From Trichobilharzia regenti (Eukaryota; Platyhelminthes; Trematoda; Strigeidida; Schistosomatidae), in NCBI GenBank assembly GCA_944472135.2, contig OX235262.1, positions 43,203,804 to 43,267,803 of the forward strand: DNA of 64,000 bases, read 5' to 3'. Shown here piece after piece: positions 1 to 10,379 of the stretch; within the stretch, counting starts at the first letter, position 1; every line of letters starts with the position of its first letter. The notes under the pieces were generated by a model, which saw only the letters and a program-made list of their open reading frames with translations, did not search any database and was not told the origin of the DNA. The position numbers and the translations under genes are program-made.

Positions 1-358
1 TTATGTTGAGATCAGTGATATATTTATTCCGTTTTTCAGCAGTCTTATCGTAGTTTCATAACAGGAAAGAAATTTGATCGTGGAGGCGAAAACTAGATAA
101 GGTCATGTCGGGTTGTTTTACTGCATCAAATGGTGCCGAGGTCGATTCCAGAATTCTCCATTTGCTCCATTTGTGTCTGCATGGCGGACTGTATTCGTAA
201 GTTGAGTAAAATGTTGGAAAACTATTTGAAGACCAGTTGCTTCTTCACTTCAGATCATGAATACTCATTTACAGCATGTTCACCAGCGTCTTCAAATGGT
301 AGAATTGGATCGTTCCTGGAATTTGAGTGATTATGGGATAAATGGTTTGGAATTGATC
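1..358. repeat. Left arm of a ~358-bp inverted repeat
   Basis: The reverse complement of 4323-4680 matches this stretch almost base for base, with only scattered substitutions. The repeat begins at the first base of the window, so its true outer edge is unknown. The enclosed 4 kb holds two LINE fragments in opposite orientation. I do not recognise the repeat itself; its short ORFs carry no familiar domain. It may be the terminal inverted repeat of a larger element or two opposed copies of an ordinary repeat. Confidence 0.85.
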
Positions 359-1001
359 ATAGCAGTTAGAATACAGTTAAACATGCAGAGAAGTACTTTT
401 GATTCAGCAACCGGTGAATTTTTTCTTCTTTTCGATCTACTACGAGAATAACTGCGAACCATTCCATTCAAGATGTCGAATCAGGCATGCAGGAGTAGAT
501 CATTACCATCGAATGAATCAACTTGATCTGAGATGCAGCTTTCAGCATGTTTTCGTTATCATAGGTATCCAGGTTTATTGGCGCTGTATAGGCAGTGATT
601 TGGATTATGACGTATTCTACAGAGTCTCCGTGCCCATTTGAAGTATACATGTGCTTTGAAAGGATTACTTTGTTGGCTCCTACCCCTACTGAGTGTTAAC
701 AACAGCTGCTGTGGGTTTATGTATTTCCTCGCCTTTTTGGATAAAACATCGCCGCATTCTTTTTGGGTTGGTGGATTATAAATGATATCCAAGTAACTTT
801 TATCTTTTCATGTGGTGTTGCGGTAAGTTTCTACCTTGTTTTCTCATATTTCATTCGTATGTTGATCATGGTTCGCCCTTTGTATCAGGTAGACATAGTT
901 TGATCGACTCTTGGTTGAATGGGTGTTATTGTCATGGCTGCTTCTTTTTTGTCTGGAATTATAAATAGAGACAAAACAAACAACAGGTGTAGTCTCTGAG
1001 T
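359..1001. other. Unassigned sequence inside the inverted repeat
   Basis: No domain, RNA or repeat is recognised here. Open frames are shorter than 80 codons and show no family motif. The stretch lies downstream of the 3' end of the minus-strand LINE remnant and could include its 3' untranslated region. Confidence 0.4.
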
Positions 1002-2870
1002 TCATACATTAAATGGGCCTATGATTTCTGAAACTCTTACGTGTGAATTACCACTGGTATCAATTACAAACTCACTTAGTGTGTCATTAATTGCCTTTTC
1101 AAAGGAGGCCAATGTGCTTGCTAGCCGCGTTTTCTCAGGTAGTTTGTTCCATATTTGGGCATACCTAACCAAGAAAAACTTTTGCCTGGTGGCTGTTTTA
1201 CATAGTTCTATAGCCACTGTACCTTTAGTGTGTCTAAGGTTGTATCCTGTGTTACCTGAGGACCGAGTATAGTTAGCAGGGGTATACACTATTTGGTTAA
1301 GAAGCTTTTAGAAGAGTAACAGATTTAGTCGCAGTCGCCTTAACCATAATGTTTCTAGTCCCAGGATTTCACATCTGGTAGAGTAGTTTGTGCCGTTATC
1401 GGTTCCTAGTACTTTTCGCGTGAAGTACCTCTGTACTACTTCTACTTTCAGTTTGTCTTCTATGCGTGTACTGCTGAATATGAATGAGCAGTAATCTAGG
1501 AGTGGGCGCACACATACCTTGTACAGTAGTATTCTGGACTCGTTTCTGTAGAAGTTCCTGAGTAGGAAACCAATAAGCCTTCGTGATTTCGACACTTGAT
1601 TCGAGATATGCTCTGAAAATGATAGATTGTGTGAATATTTCAGTCCTAGGTCTAGTACAGATTTGAGTCTGGGGATTTTGTGGCCCTGAATTGCTAGGTT
1701 GAGGTCAAGGTTGGAACAGCCTATGCAGAGCCATCCACACTTTTCAACATTAAACTCAAGTCTCCACGTGTCACACCATCTATCCATTTTTGCTAATTCT
1801 TCATGTATGGAGTTCATAGTTGGGCCGATATCTGTATTTGTGCAGGTATATGTCACCTTCAAGTCATCTGCATACAGTATTGGCTTGCCTATACTAAAAC
1901 ATTCACATATACTGTTTATGTATATAATGAAAAGAAGGGGTCCCAATACACTCCCCTGGATGACACCACTGCTGATTGGTCTAGGTCTGGAGGTCATTGA
2001 GCCAACTTTAGTTGTCTGATTCCTGTCATAGAGAAATGATTTTATCCAATTGTAGAGGGGGTTGCGTATCCCTAGTGAGCATAGCCTACCGACTAACAGA
2101 CTATGTGGGACTCTGTCGAAGGCTTTCCTTATATCGAAATAGAGGATAATCACTAGCTCTCTCCTATCTCTTCTATAGGTGACTTCGTTGAAAAAGTCTA
2201 TATGGCAAGTGACGCAAGATCTTTTCTTGAGGAATCCGTGCTGTGACAGGTTGATGAGTTTATGTTTTAGAAAGTAGTCTGACATTTGGTCCTTGATTAC
2301 TTTCTCCATGATCCTTGATATGACTGGTGTTATATTGATAGGCCTATAATTACATGCACTAGTTTTGGCCCCTCCTTTATGCTTAGGTAATATATATGTG
2401 TTTTTCCAAGTTTCAGGGTAGGTTTCGGTCACTAGTGAGATATTAAACATTCTAAGTAATAGTGCCATCATATCCGTGCCACCGTTTTTGTATATGACGG
2501 ATGGTATATCGTCTATCCCGCAACTACTGTTAGCTTTTAATGTCCTTACCGCCGATGCTATATTTTGTATATTAAAGTTTATTTCACCTAACTTGTAGTT
2601 ATTTTTGCAGGTTATGTCGAGAATTGGGGACGGATGTGCTTTGGTGTTATTGGAGAACCACTCACTCAATAGTTCACTAATGATCTGGGGATCATCATAA
2701 ATTATATCTTCGTGTTCTAAATGACTGATATTGTTTTCTTCACCCTTCTTCAGCCGTTTTTGCAAGATTTTGCAGAGTTCCTGGGTTTTAGAGGTGCCCT
2801 TCAGGGCTTTATTTTCCTCGACTTGTGCTTTCATTTTATGTCTCTCATCTAAATTTTTAAATGTCTGCAA
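1002..2870 (-). pseudogene. CR1/SR1-like non-LTR retrotransposon reverse transcriptase, 5'-truncated, one stop
   Basis: The reverse transcriptase of a CR1-clade LINE, read leftward from 2870. Visible RT blocks in order are GIDDIPSVIYK, YRPINITPVIS, QHGFLKKRSC, the catalytic FDIRKAFDRVPHS, SSGVIQGSVLGPLLF and the catalytic YADDLK, followed by the thumb (LDLGLKYSHNLSFSEH) and the C-terminal YNLRHTKGT region typical of this clade. Both YADD aspartates and the upstream aspartate are present. A single in-frame TAA at 1308-1310 separates the last ~95 residues from the main 520-residue frame, so the gene is inactive unless read through. No upstream endonuclease domain is present; the copy is 5'-truncated at the junction with the plus-strand copy near 2865. 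The clade is assigned from motif pattern only. Confidence 0.85.
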
Positions 2871-3859
2871 CCTCCAAACCTAGCCCTATCACTTCTGGTG
2901 TAGTACAAGGTAGTGTCATTGGACCCCTCCTATTTACGCTATACATCAATGACATATGCGCTTGCTTCACGCACGGGAAACCATTCATCTTTGCAGATGA
3001 CCTAAAAGTAGCTTATACATTCCAACGTGATGACTTAGGGAACTTCGAGAATGTAGTACAGAAGTAATTAGATAAAATGGCTGCTTGGTCGTCCCTATGG
3101 AACCTCCAATTTAATCTTAACAAATGTGGCTGGATCTGCTTCGGTGCATCCTCAATTGACCTGAAATTAACGCTCCAATCTGCTAACCTAACAAGACTCC
3201 GAAGTGTCGTTGACTTAGGCCTGAGGTACTCTAGTGACTTGACATTCTCTGAACAAGTAGCATCACAGACTAGAAAATCGAGGATGCTCTTAGGATGCAT
3301 ACTCTGGAACTTCCACGACAATGAAGCCAAGCTAATTCTGTACAAAACATGTGTCAGACCACTACTAGAATACTGTCCATTTATTATAAGCAGCACTCGC
3401 ACACGCGACAAGCTAAGGATGGAAAGTATCCAACGATATTTTACCTCAAAACTGCTTGGCTACGATTGTAAGAAGGACTACATCTCACGCTGCATGATCC
3501 TAAAACTCGACCCACTTTGGACAAGGCAACTTATTATAAACCTAATACTCTTCTTTAAGGTCCTTCACAAAATATCTTTCTCAGGTAACAGGGACATACA
3601 ATTCGCACAGGAAGGTTCTTACGATCTGCGTAACCAAACTTCCACAGTGACAACTCATTCTTTTAGGTCAACACTCCGTGAAAACTTCTTCACAGTCATG
3701 TATTCTAAAATATGGAATAGCCTGCCTATAAATATCAGAACTTGCTCTTCGGTTACAAGCTTCAAACTCTCTCTATACAGACTGTTTCACTCTATTGATT
3801 ATATTAATAAACTATTTACTCCTAGAACGAATCAAGCACTAATCTACCACAGCACCTAA
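2868..3859 (+). pseudogene. Second CR1-like reverse transcriptase fragment, 5'-truncated, one stop
   Basis: Read rightward, this begins in the middle of an RT domain (SGVVQGSVIGPLLF, then FADDLK) and runs to the LINE C-terminus. It is homologous to, but clearly different in sequence from, the minus-strand copy it abuts, so it is another subfamily and not a simple inverted duplication. A TAA at 3065-3067 interrupts the frame; the same frame continues from 3068 to 3859. The 5' two thirds (endonuclease and RT fingers) are missing. The head-to-head junction lies at about 2861-2870. Confidence 0.8.
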
Positions 3860-4322
3860 AAGACGCACTTCAACACCCTTAGCAATCTTTAAACTATAAA
3901 TAAACTAGCAGCATGGATGCATAAAGACATAGTACGAAACATACAGGATTAGTTTACCCTTAGAAACAGGACCTATCCCTGATTGTAACCTTCAAACGCT
4001 TGCTATATACTGTCTTGTCCCAATGATTATCCCTACAAGAACCCATCACTTATTTCTAAAACGCATCAGTCATTAGAACACTAAAACGCTCAGACTTATT
4101 AATACACATTATGACATTAAATAAACTCTAAGACTTCGCATAAATACGTGAAAACAAATACAATATAGAAAAGTTTACTTAGGTATAATATACAACATTT
4201 ATAAATGCATAATATATAAATGTCCTTTTCATGTTCACATACTTTCTCTTTCTGGTATTTTGCTGCTCCTATTCATCTTCTGGTCGAGGTCGAACAACCC
4301 TGCATCTAAACTGAAATGAGGA
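3860..4322. other. AT-rich stretch, probable LINE 3' UTR
   Basis: No coding signal. It follows the stop of the plus-strand LINE fragment and is AT-rich, so part of it is probably that element's 3' untranslated region. Nothing else is recognised before the right inverted-repeat arm. Confidence 0.4.
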
Positions 4323-4680
4323 TTAATTCCAAACCATCTATATCATAACCACTCAAATTCCATGAACGATCCAATTCTACCATTTGAAGACGCTGGCGAA
4401 CATGCTGTAAATGAGTATTCATGATCTGAAGTGAAGAAGCAACTGGTCTTCAAATAGTTTTCCAACATTTTACTCAACTTACGAATACAGTCCGCCATGC
4501 AGACACAAATGGAGCAAATGGAGAATTCTGGAATCGACCTCGGCACCATTTGATGCAGTAAAACAACCCGACATGACCTTATCTAGTTTTCGCCTCCACG
4601 ATCAAATTTCTTTCCTGTTATGAAACTACGATAAGACTACTGAAAAAATGGAATAAATATATCACTGATCTCAACATAAT
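4323..4680. repeat. Right arm of the ~358-bp inverted repeat
   Basis: Reverse-complement partner of 1-358. The match stops abruptly at about 4323, where the two copies become unrelated, and at 4680, where the left copy meets the window edge. Confidence 0.85.
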
Positions 4681-5327
4681 ACATCAATAAACTTTAAGCC
4701 AAGGGTGCTGTTCACAACAAAGTTATATAGGAGAATTGACTTCAAGCTTTATTTTTCCCAGATATTTGTATTACATTCATCTGATGTCTGGGTTTTTTGT
4801 TAATGCGAAGACAATATTTCTATATCTCTTTATGTGCTACACAAACAGACTTTATAGCAGACTGTTCCGACTGACTCTAATGACAGAAAGAACAACCAAA
4901 CTGTAAATTCACTTTACATCAAATTTTGTGTAATTTATATAATAACTTATCCATGCCTGTACAATTGGTATGTTCCTGCATAAACAGGAAGAAATATATA
5001 TTATGACCTACGACCGTCTACAGGCTTCCCTACAGTGGAAATACTGTAAGGCGTGGTAAGTTCGGTGGTTTTCTAATGTTCAAACTATGCTTGTCTACTT
5101 TCTGGTTGGCTGAGAAGTATGCAGGGATTGGTTACCCAAGACGAGGCAACGGATGACCAATAGTAGTGCCCCTTCCCTCTTATCTAATTGTATTGCGATT
5201 GGTTGTAAATACAATACTTGACCTTGAGTCTTCGTTCTTACTAGCACGCAACACTTGTGTGATCACGCTGCTAACGTGCGCTTCGCTCTCTGTTTCGGAT
5301 CATTGCTTGACGAGTGGGATTACATAA
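4681..5327. other. Unassigned; possible solo LTR or 5' leader
   Basis: No gene is recognised in 4681-5045. From about 5046 (TGTAAGGCGTGG) to about 5325 (GTGGGATTACA) the sequence has TG...CA ends and sits directly before a gag-like ORF, which is what a 5' LTR would look like. There is no second copy in the window to prove it, and a primer-binding site is not clear. Confidence 0.25.
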
Positions 5328-5729
5328 ATGGCGCGCCTGCCAACGAAAAAACTTTCTTCTTCTAAGTCTCGACCCAATGAGGCTTCCAAGAACACTTCCC
5401 CTGTCAAACATACAGCATCCAACGAGGTTGATCAATTAGCTGAAGTGAGGGCTCCAGCTTTTCAGTCAAATCAGCCTGCTTCGCGTTATGTCCATCCCTT
5501 GCCGCATACACTGGAGGTGGGTGATGATTTCGAGCTGTGGTCGGACAAGGTGTGCCGATACATTGATCTGATGAACGTGCCTCACCCGAACGCATTCGTC
5601 ATCGATTCTGTTGGACGGTCCTTGGAAATGTACGCAATTGGTTTGGATTACGTGCATATGCCCTTGACCACCCTGTTGAGTACTCTAAGAGCACGTATAG
5701 TGGGTTGGACTATCAACAGAGTTATTTAA
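5328..5729 (+). CDS. Gag-like ORF, probably truncated retrotransposon
   Basis: A 133-codon ORF starting ATGGCGCGCC. Residues 1-60 are polar and low-complexity; residues 62-110 (LEVGDDFELWSDKVCRY..., then AFVIDSVGRSLEMYAI) resemble the start of the capsid-like region of LTR-retrotransposon Gag proteins, which typically open with a GDDFxxW motif. After about residue 110 the likeness ends and the frame closes at TAA 5727-5729; no zinc finger or pol follows. I infer a truncated gag behind a possible LTR. It could instead be an unrelated ORF; the family is not identified. Confidence 0.35.
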   Translation: MARLPTKKLSSSKSRPNEASKNTSPVKHTASNEVDQLAEVRAPAFQSNQPASRYVHPLPHTLEVGDDFELWSDKVCRYIDLMNVPHPNAFVIDSVGRSLEMYAIGLDYVHMPLTTLLSTLRARIVGWTINRVI

Positions 5730-6239
5730 CCACATTGTGTTCATGTAATTATCGTGGTCTTTTGACCTTAACGATAACTCTAATCTTTCTTAACCTAACC
5801 CTAACGTGAAAACATCCCTATACTAAATCCAATCCAACTCGGACCAACCCTAATTTCAGCCTTATTAAGTTAACCTAGCTAATTTAACCTGTCCTCAAAT
5901 AAGCCTAAACTGTAACTTAATCTTCCCCAAACCTGAGCTGAAACACACCAGGCATCCCATTTAATAACATAGCACTTCATTCAGCATATTTTATTGATGA
6001 TGACAATATTATTCGCCAGGTGTCGCCAGTTTGCTCAGTGAGTGTTTCAACTTCATTGGTGGAGTTACACTCCATTGGTATATGCTGGTGTTTCAGGTTT
6101 AACTTGGTCGAACATTGTTGCAGGTAAACTATCTAACATTTCACACGATAATTTTATCATTTTACGAACAACCCACCATGCCTATCACCACTGACGTAAT
6201 AACCAATTATCAGGCTCATTTTGGTTAAATTTAAAAAAA
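5730..6239. other. Unassigned intergenic sequence
   Basis: No coding or RNA signal. The stretch near 5790-5810 contains two or three degenerate CCCTAA-like units, too few to call telomeric. Confidence 0.4.
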
Positions 6240-6300
6240 TTTATATATATTAGAGTTAAGCGTGATGAGATCTAATTGAAAACAATATTGTTCGCTTAAA
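6240..6300 (+). ncRNA. Hammerhead-ribozyme-like motif (PLE-associated)
   Basis: The pieces fit a minimal hammerhead fold. Stem I is TTAAGC (6256-6261) paired with GCTTAA (6294-6299). The core is GTGATGA (6262-6268, canonical CTGATGA with the first base changed) and GAAA (6278-6281). Between them, stem II is GAT/ATT with a CTA loop. Stem III is the self-complementary ACAATATTGT (6282-6291), followed by the cleavage-site TC (6292-6293). Very short, loopless stem III is known for hammerheads in Penelope-like elements. A related copy lies at 11801-11853, next to a PLE, with stem I changed on both sides. Confidence 0.55.
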
Positions 6301-6360
6301 TGTGTTGTTCTAAATTTTACTATGGGAATATTTAATATAAATTTAAACTATGACATTTTT

Positions 6361-6595
6361 TCCCTTACGTTCCAAGTGTAACATAGGGCTTCAAACTAGA
6401 GCCTTAAAGTTTCGGTAGCAGTGGTGTTTATTTTTACGAGATGGGGTTGCTAGTCTCATGCCCGACCTTTCCTCTTTCCCAGCCTCTTTACTGGCTAAGG
6501 GAGGTAAAATATCGCTTCGGTCGGGGATCGAGCCTCGAACCACCTGCCTGGTTGGCGAGCATTCTACTGCTGTGCCACCGACACACACATGATTA
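6361..6595 (-). repeat. tRNA-derived SINE-like repeat, copy 1
   Basis: On the minus strand the left end carries an A-box fitting TRGYNNANNNG (TGGCACAGCAG, complement of 6567-6577) and, downstream, a B-box-like GGCTCGATCCC. Together these are the internal RNA polymerase III promoter of a tRNA-derived SINE. The whole stretch aligns with 10066-10290, which has the same boxes. The tail toward 6361 is less conserved. Confidence 0.6.
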
Positions 6596-7499
6596 TTTGT
6601 ACCATTTATTTGTTGTTGTTTTTTTGTATGGGCAGTGAAGTACTCCTCAGGATGTAATGAAATTTTCTTTCTTTAAACTAGCCTCTTTATTCCCTTTTGT
6701 ATTTCAGGGTTCGCCTGAAACAGGTGAGCAAACATCCGTCCGCCTGTAAGAGCCAGGCAAAATCCTGCCACACAGACGCGGTGTTGGGTGGCCGGCTCGC
6801 TGCAGTTCCTTATGTAGTTTCTTTCTCAACTCATCTAGGTTTTACTTGCTGTAACAGTACTACGTTCTCGTCTCCATGTATCAATATTCCAGTAGAGAAT
6901 CTAAAGACAATCAACCAGAAAATATAAGATAATCATCTTCTAGTGAGAAATATGAATAGGACAGCTGCATTTTTAGCAAGAGATCGACAGGACCGTCATC
7001 TCCTAACAGCAAGACTTTCATCGCTTGAAGATACTAATCGGAACTCTAGAAGTAGGTGTGCATCAATTTACAACTCATGCGATTGACTCTAGCATATCGA
7101 TCTCCTATTTGTATGAAGTCTAATGTAGTTAGACCTTCAAAATCAACTCTGTAAGAGAATTGCAGAGCAAAATTAGCCTTGGGTAATCATTGGGGCATGT
7201 TCTAGCAATGTGTGATTACGTGTTTCGAAAGACGTACTATTAACACCGCCGTCGGTTTGCAGACATTGATTATTGTGTTGTGCATGATGCATAACGTGAG
7301 AAAAATCTGATAACAGATTGGAATGCGAAATTTCAATAGCTAGTTCTTAGTAAAAAAAATTAACATGTTTGTCATAATTGTATTACGCATATTCGGCAAC
7401 CGCGTGTTTTCGAGATTTAGAGTAACCACTGTCATAGGCTAAGTCGAACGTGAGTCCGAAGTAACGAAGCAGGAATGAATACATTCACAGTGATAAGCC
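6596..7499. other. Unassigned intergenic sequence
   Basis: Short open frames only (for example 6697-6927), without recognisable motifs. AT-rich. No RNA gene or repeat partner found in the window. Confidence 0.4.
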
Positions 7500-7720
7500 C
7501 TAGATGTATTTTCAAAAAATTCCAACGCTATGCAAATTTATAAAGGGGAATAATTTTTTCAAATCTTTGATGAGAACCTCTCTTTACACATGCAAAAGTT
7601 TTACACGAGAACTGTGATCTTCCCTGCCTGTTTTCATTATCACGTCTACAGACAGGGAAGATATAATCTGACTACCCTCTGTAAACGTTGGACAAGTAAT
7701 ATAAGCTTTGCTGTAGTTTA
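7500..7720 (-). repeat. Dispersed repeat, inverted relative to 13405-13640
   Basis: The reverse complement matches 13405-13640, including a shared peptide FTEGSQIISSLSVDVIMK in one frame. It lies just downstream (on the minus strand) of a PLE-like peptide and may be part of the same or a neighbouring element. I cannot name the family. Confidence 0.5.
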
Positions 7721-7880
7721 CCATTAAGATTATGCCTATAAACCGGTGTCCGACAGCCAAAATAAACATGGGAGATGATGATAATCCTCATGAACTTTAT
7801 AACAGTTAACGGATGAGATGAATTAAAGTCTAAATATCTATTAGAATCCGTTGGCCTTTTATAAACGCTTGTGTGCAATA
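7721..7880 (-). pseudogene. Penelope-like element RT fragment, inverted
   Basis: The minus-strand frame contains SVYKRPTDSNRYLDFNSSHPL. The motif YxRPTDSxRYLDFxSxHP is characteristic of the late RT region of Penelope-like elements. The fragment abuts PLE C-terminal sequence on the plus strand at about 7871, so the two pieces of what was one ORF now point in opposite directions. Confidence 0.65.
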
Positions 7881-8760
7881 ACTATCTTATAAAATTCATG
7901 AGGAATATCAAAAGAGGTCAAAAGCAAAACAAAACTGATGGTGAAACTAATGATGATAACATGAATATGAAAGCATATAAGGCATATATAGTTTTACCAT
8001 ATAAGGAGGCCATATCTGAGACCCTACATAGGATTTTAAATAAAGTAGGAATTAGGGTGGCATTCAAGCCTACAAACTGACTCAGAGACAAGCTGTGTAG
8101 CTTAAAGGACCTAGTTGACCCAATTAAACAAAATCATACAATTTACAAAATATACTGCAATGACTGTGGCTTAAGCAAACCACACAGGTCAGTCAAAACA
8201 CCAGATCAGGAAAGGCAGCGACAAAAACAACAACAAAAACCGTAGCAGTAGTATCATTGTCAAATACAGTTAACAAAACTGATATCAAACCCACAGACTC
8301 ATTGACTCGGGTCACCTCGGGTATGTAAATCCAACAATATATAAAATTATAGATTATAGTTAGTGTTAAACAGTCACAATATACCAAACAGTTAGTTATA
8401 GGTATTATAAGTCAACAAGATTATATCCACATGTTCAGTGTTCGAAAGTGAAATAATTACAATAAATTCCACAACTTCCTGCCCAGAAACACCAGGGAAA
8501 TGGGAGTTTTCTGTAACTAAGCAAACGTACAAATCGAAAAGCGCGAAGATAAGTAATTTAGAAAAAAACTCAGCAGTTGCAATGCATGCACTAACACACA
8601 ACCACACAATAGGGTGTGACAGAGTCCAAGTTCTAAAAAGTAATATAAGTAGGTGGAGAGAGAGATTGATCACTGAACCCTGCCTGATTCATCGAGTCTA
8701 CACCCAACACATGCAACAGAAGTGACTCAATGCAAATACCAGAGGTATGGAAGATATTAT
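7871..8760 (+). pseudogene. Penelope-like element C-terminal remnant
   Basis: From 7960 the frame reads YIVLPYKEAISETLHRIL followed by KVGIRVAFKPTN, then, after an in-frame TGA at 8078-8080, LRDKLCSLKDLVDP and TIYKIYCNDCG. This is the PLE stretch that leads into the GIY-YIG endonuclease (usual pattern VYKIPCxxCxxxYIGxT). The endonuclease core after CNDC is lost. A later frame (8438-8725) reads YKSKSAKISNLEKNSAVAMH, then THNHTIGCDRVQVLKS and RERLITEPCLI, matching the end of PLE proteins. Multiple breaks make this a remnant. Confidence 0.7.
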
Positions 8761-9727
8761 TACCACCAGTCAAATCAGAGGATTATAAATAATGTCGAAA
8801 TGTATTCAATTCACGTTATAACGTTCTAACAAGTTGTTAATTTTACATCTTATTTCCCATCATATTTTATTCTATTGATAACACTTGTATTATTTCTGAA
8901 TTTAATTTATCTTACATTGATTTTATTCAAACGTCTAATTAATTCTACTCATGTATATAAACGTAGCAAGAAAGTTGTATCACTGCCTTGATATGATTAT
9001 GAGTGGCAATAATTTGTGCTCGAAACGTCATCAGTAAATATTACTATGCAGCACTGCGTGATTTTATCAAAATAAAATCTTATCCATGATGGAGTTATAC
9101 TCTACCACAGTGCCTAAGTTTTATGCTTGTATCAATCAGGATTATACTTAAATGGAAGGCTGTGACTTCTTTCTGACTGATTGTTGTTACAGTCTTTTGC
9201 TATGATGCCTTTAACTGCTTAATACACGTTTTGAACACACTTGAATGCATCAAAAATATGATCCAGCGTGTCGACCGAAGCACAATCAAATGAAGTAATT
9301 CAGTTCTTTGGAGTTGAAAATGTCGAAAATCAGTGATTGATTCACTCTATAAAACACTTTTATTTCCTTCAGTATCTCCCTTCATTTTATTGAAAGTACT
9401 CATTCATTCGTGATTTTTGCATTATTATTTCCCTTCTACTTGAAGAGGCAATACACGTTACTGACATCAAATGGAACACTGTCATCCGTGTGAAGTGAAC
9501 ATATATATATAAATACTCAACTTTGATCACGAATCATTTGAAGACAACTTGCTGTTTCTTTCCTCTTTCACTTGATTATACTTTAGTACTGATACGTATT
9601 CGTAGTAGTAATGATAAGTGTGAAAATAATAATTAAATTAATAATAATATTTTTACTTCACTTTGACTTCACTTCCCTACAATGTTCAATAATGGCGGTG
9701 TGTGTAAAATGTCATAGTCATATTAGA
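8761..9727. other. Unassigned AT-rich sequence
   Basis: Immediately after the PLE remnant, so the first ~300 bases may be its 3' untranslated end (it contains GAAACGTCATCAG, but no foldable hammerhead core). The remainder shows no gene, RNA or repeat. Confidence 0.4.
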
Positions 9728-9888
9728 GAGAGTGAGGATATAGGCTGTCTCCAGGTGTTATCGCGCAATGTCATCGGTTACCGCGCTCACGGCAACAGAC
9801 GTTATAATCGCCTATTTTTTGGAAATAGATTATATTTCACTAGTTTTAGACTTCTGTAGCCGGATGGCAGTATTTTGCTGTATTTTGT
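9728..9888. repeat. 161-bp dispersed repeat, copy 1
   Basis: Shares about 160 bp with 21607-21767 in the same orientation, from AGAGTGAGGATATAGGC to GCTGTATTTTGT, with a handful of substitutions. Flanking sequences differ at both ends, so these are the element's limits. There are no terminal inverted repeats, no A-tail and no pol III boxes. The family is unknown. Confidence 0.75.
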
Positions 9889-10065
9889 CAGGTGATAGGA
9901 AAATTCACCTGTGATGATTGAAGTCTTCTTCCAATAATAACTAAGTACTATCTTACAGTCAGTTCCCCTTATTGGTTTGGACAGAAAAAATAACGGACAC
10001 ATTTACAGGATGATGATGAGCTCGCCTAATTTCACAGATTCCCTTTAACCACAAATATTTTTTTT

Positions 10066-10290
10066 CTTCACGTTCCCCAGTGGAACATATGGTTTCAAGC
10101 TATTGGCTTGAAGTTTCTATAGCAGTGTTTATTTTACAGGATGACATTGTTAGCCTCATTCCCAACCTTTCCTCTTTACCAGGATTATTTCTGGATTAGC
10201 GAGGTAAAGGTGTGCATCGGCTGGGGATCGAACCTCGGACCATGTGCATGGTCGGCGAGCTTCCTAACTGCTATACCACTGACGCACTTA
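10066..10290 (-). repeat. tRNA-derived SINE-like repeat, copy 2
   Basis: The minus strand carries TGGTATAGCAG (complement of 10268-10278), an exact fit to the pol III A-box TRGYNNANNNG, and GGTTCGATCCC (complement of 10224-10234), one base off the B-box consensus. Aligns with 6361-6595. Its right end lies close to the start of the PLE coding region, so the PLE may be truncated by, or joined to, this copy. Confidence 0.65.
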
Positions 10291-10379
10291 ACTGCAAACA
10301 TACTATACTTAATCAAATCGGAAGTTGCAAAAGGTTTGAACACACTTTCCACGGTGACTTGGAGTTGCAGATTGAAAGT

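Noticed and set aside
1..4680. Single DNA transposon with 358-bp terminal inverted repeats
   Set aside because: No transposase lies between the arms, only LINE fragments, and the left edge is outside the window; kept as a finding, not as a called element.
5780..5815. Telomeric repeat (CCCTAA)
   Set aside because: Only a couple of imperfect units, far too few and not in tandem.
8990..9045. Hammerhead ribozyme around GAAACGTCATCAG
   Set aside because: No CTGATGA core or stem II could be placed on either strand with proper pairing.
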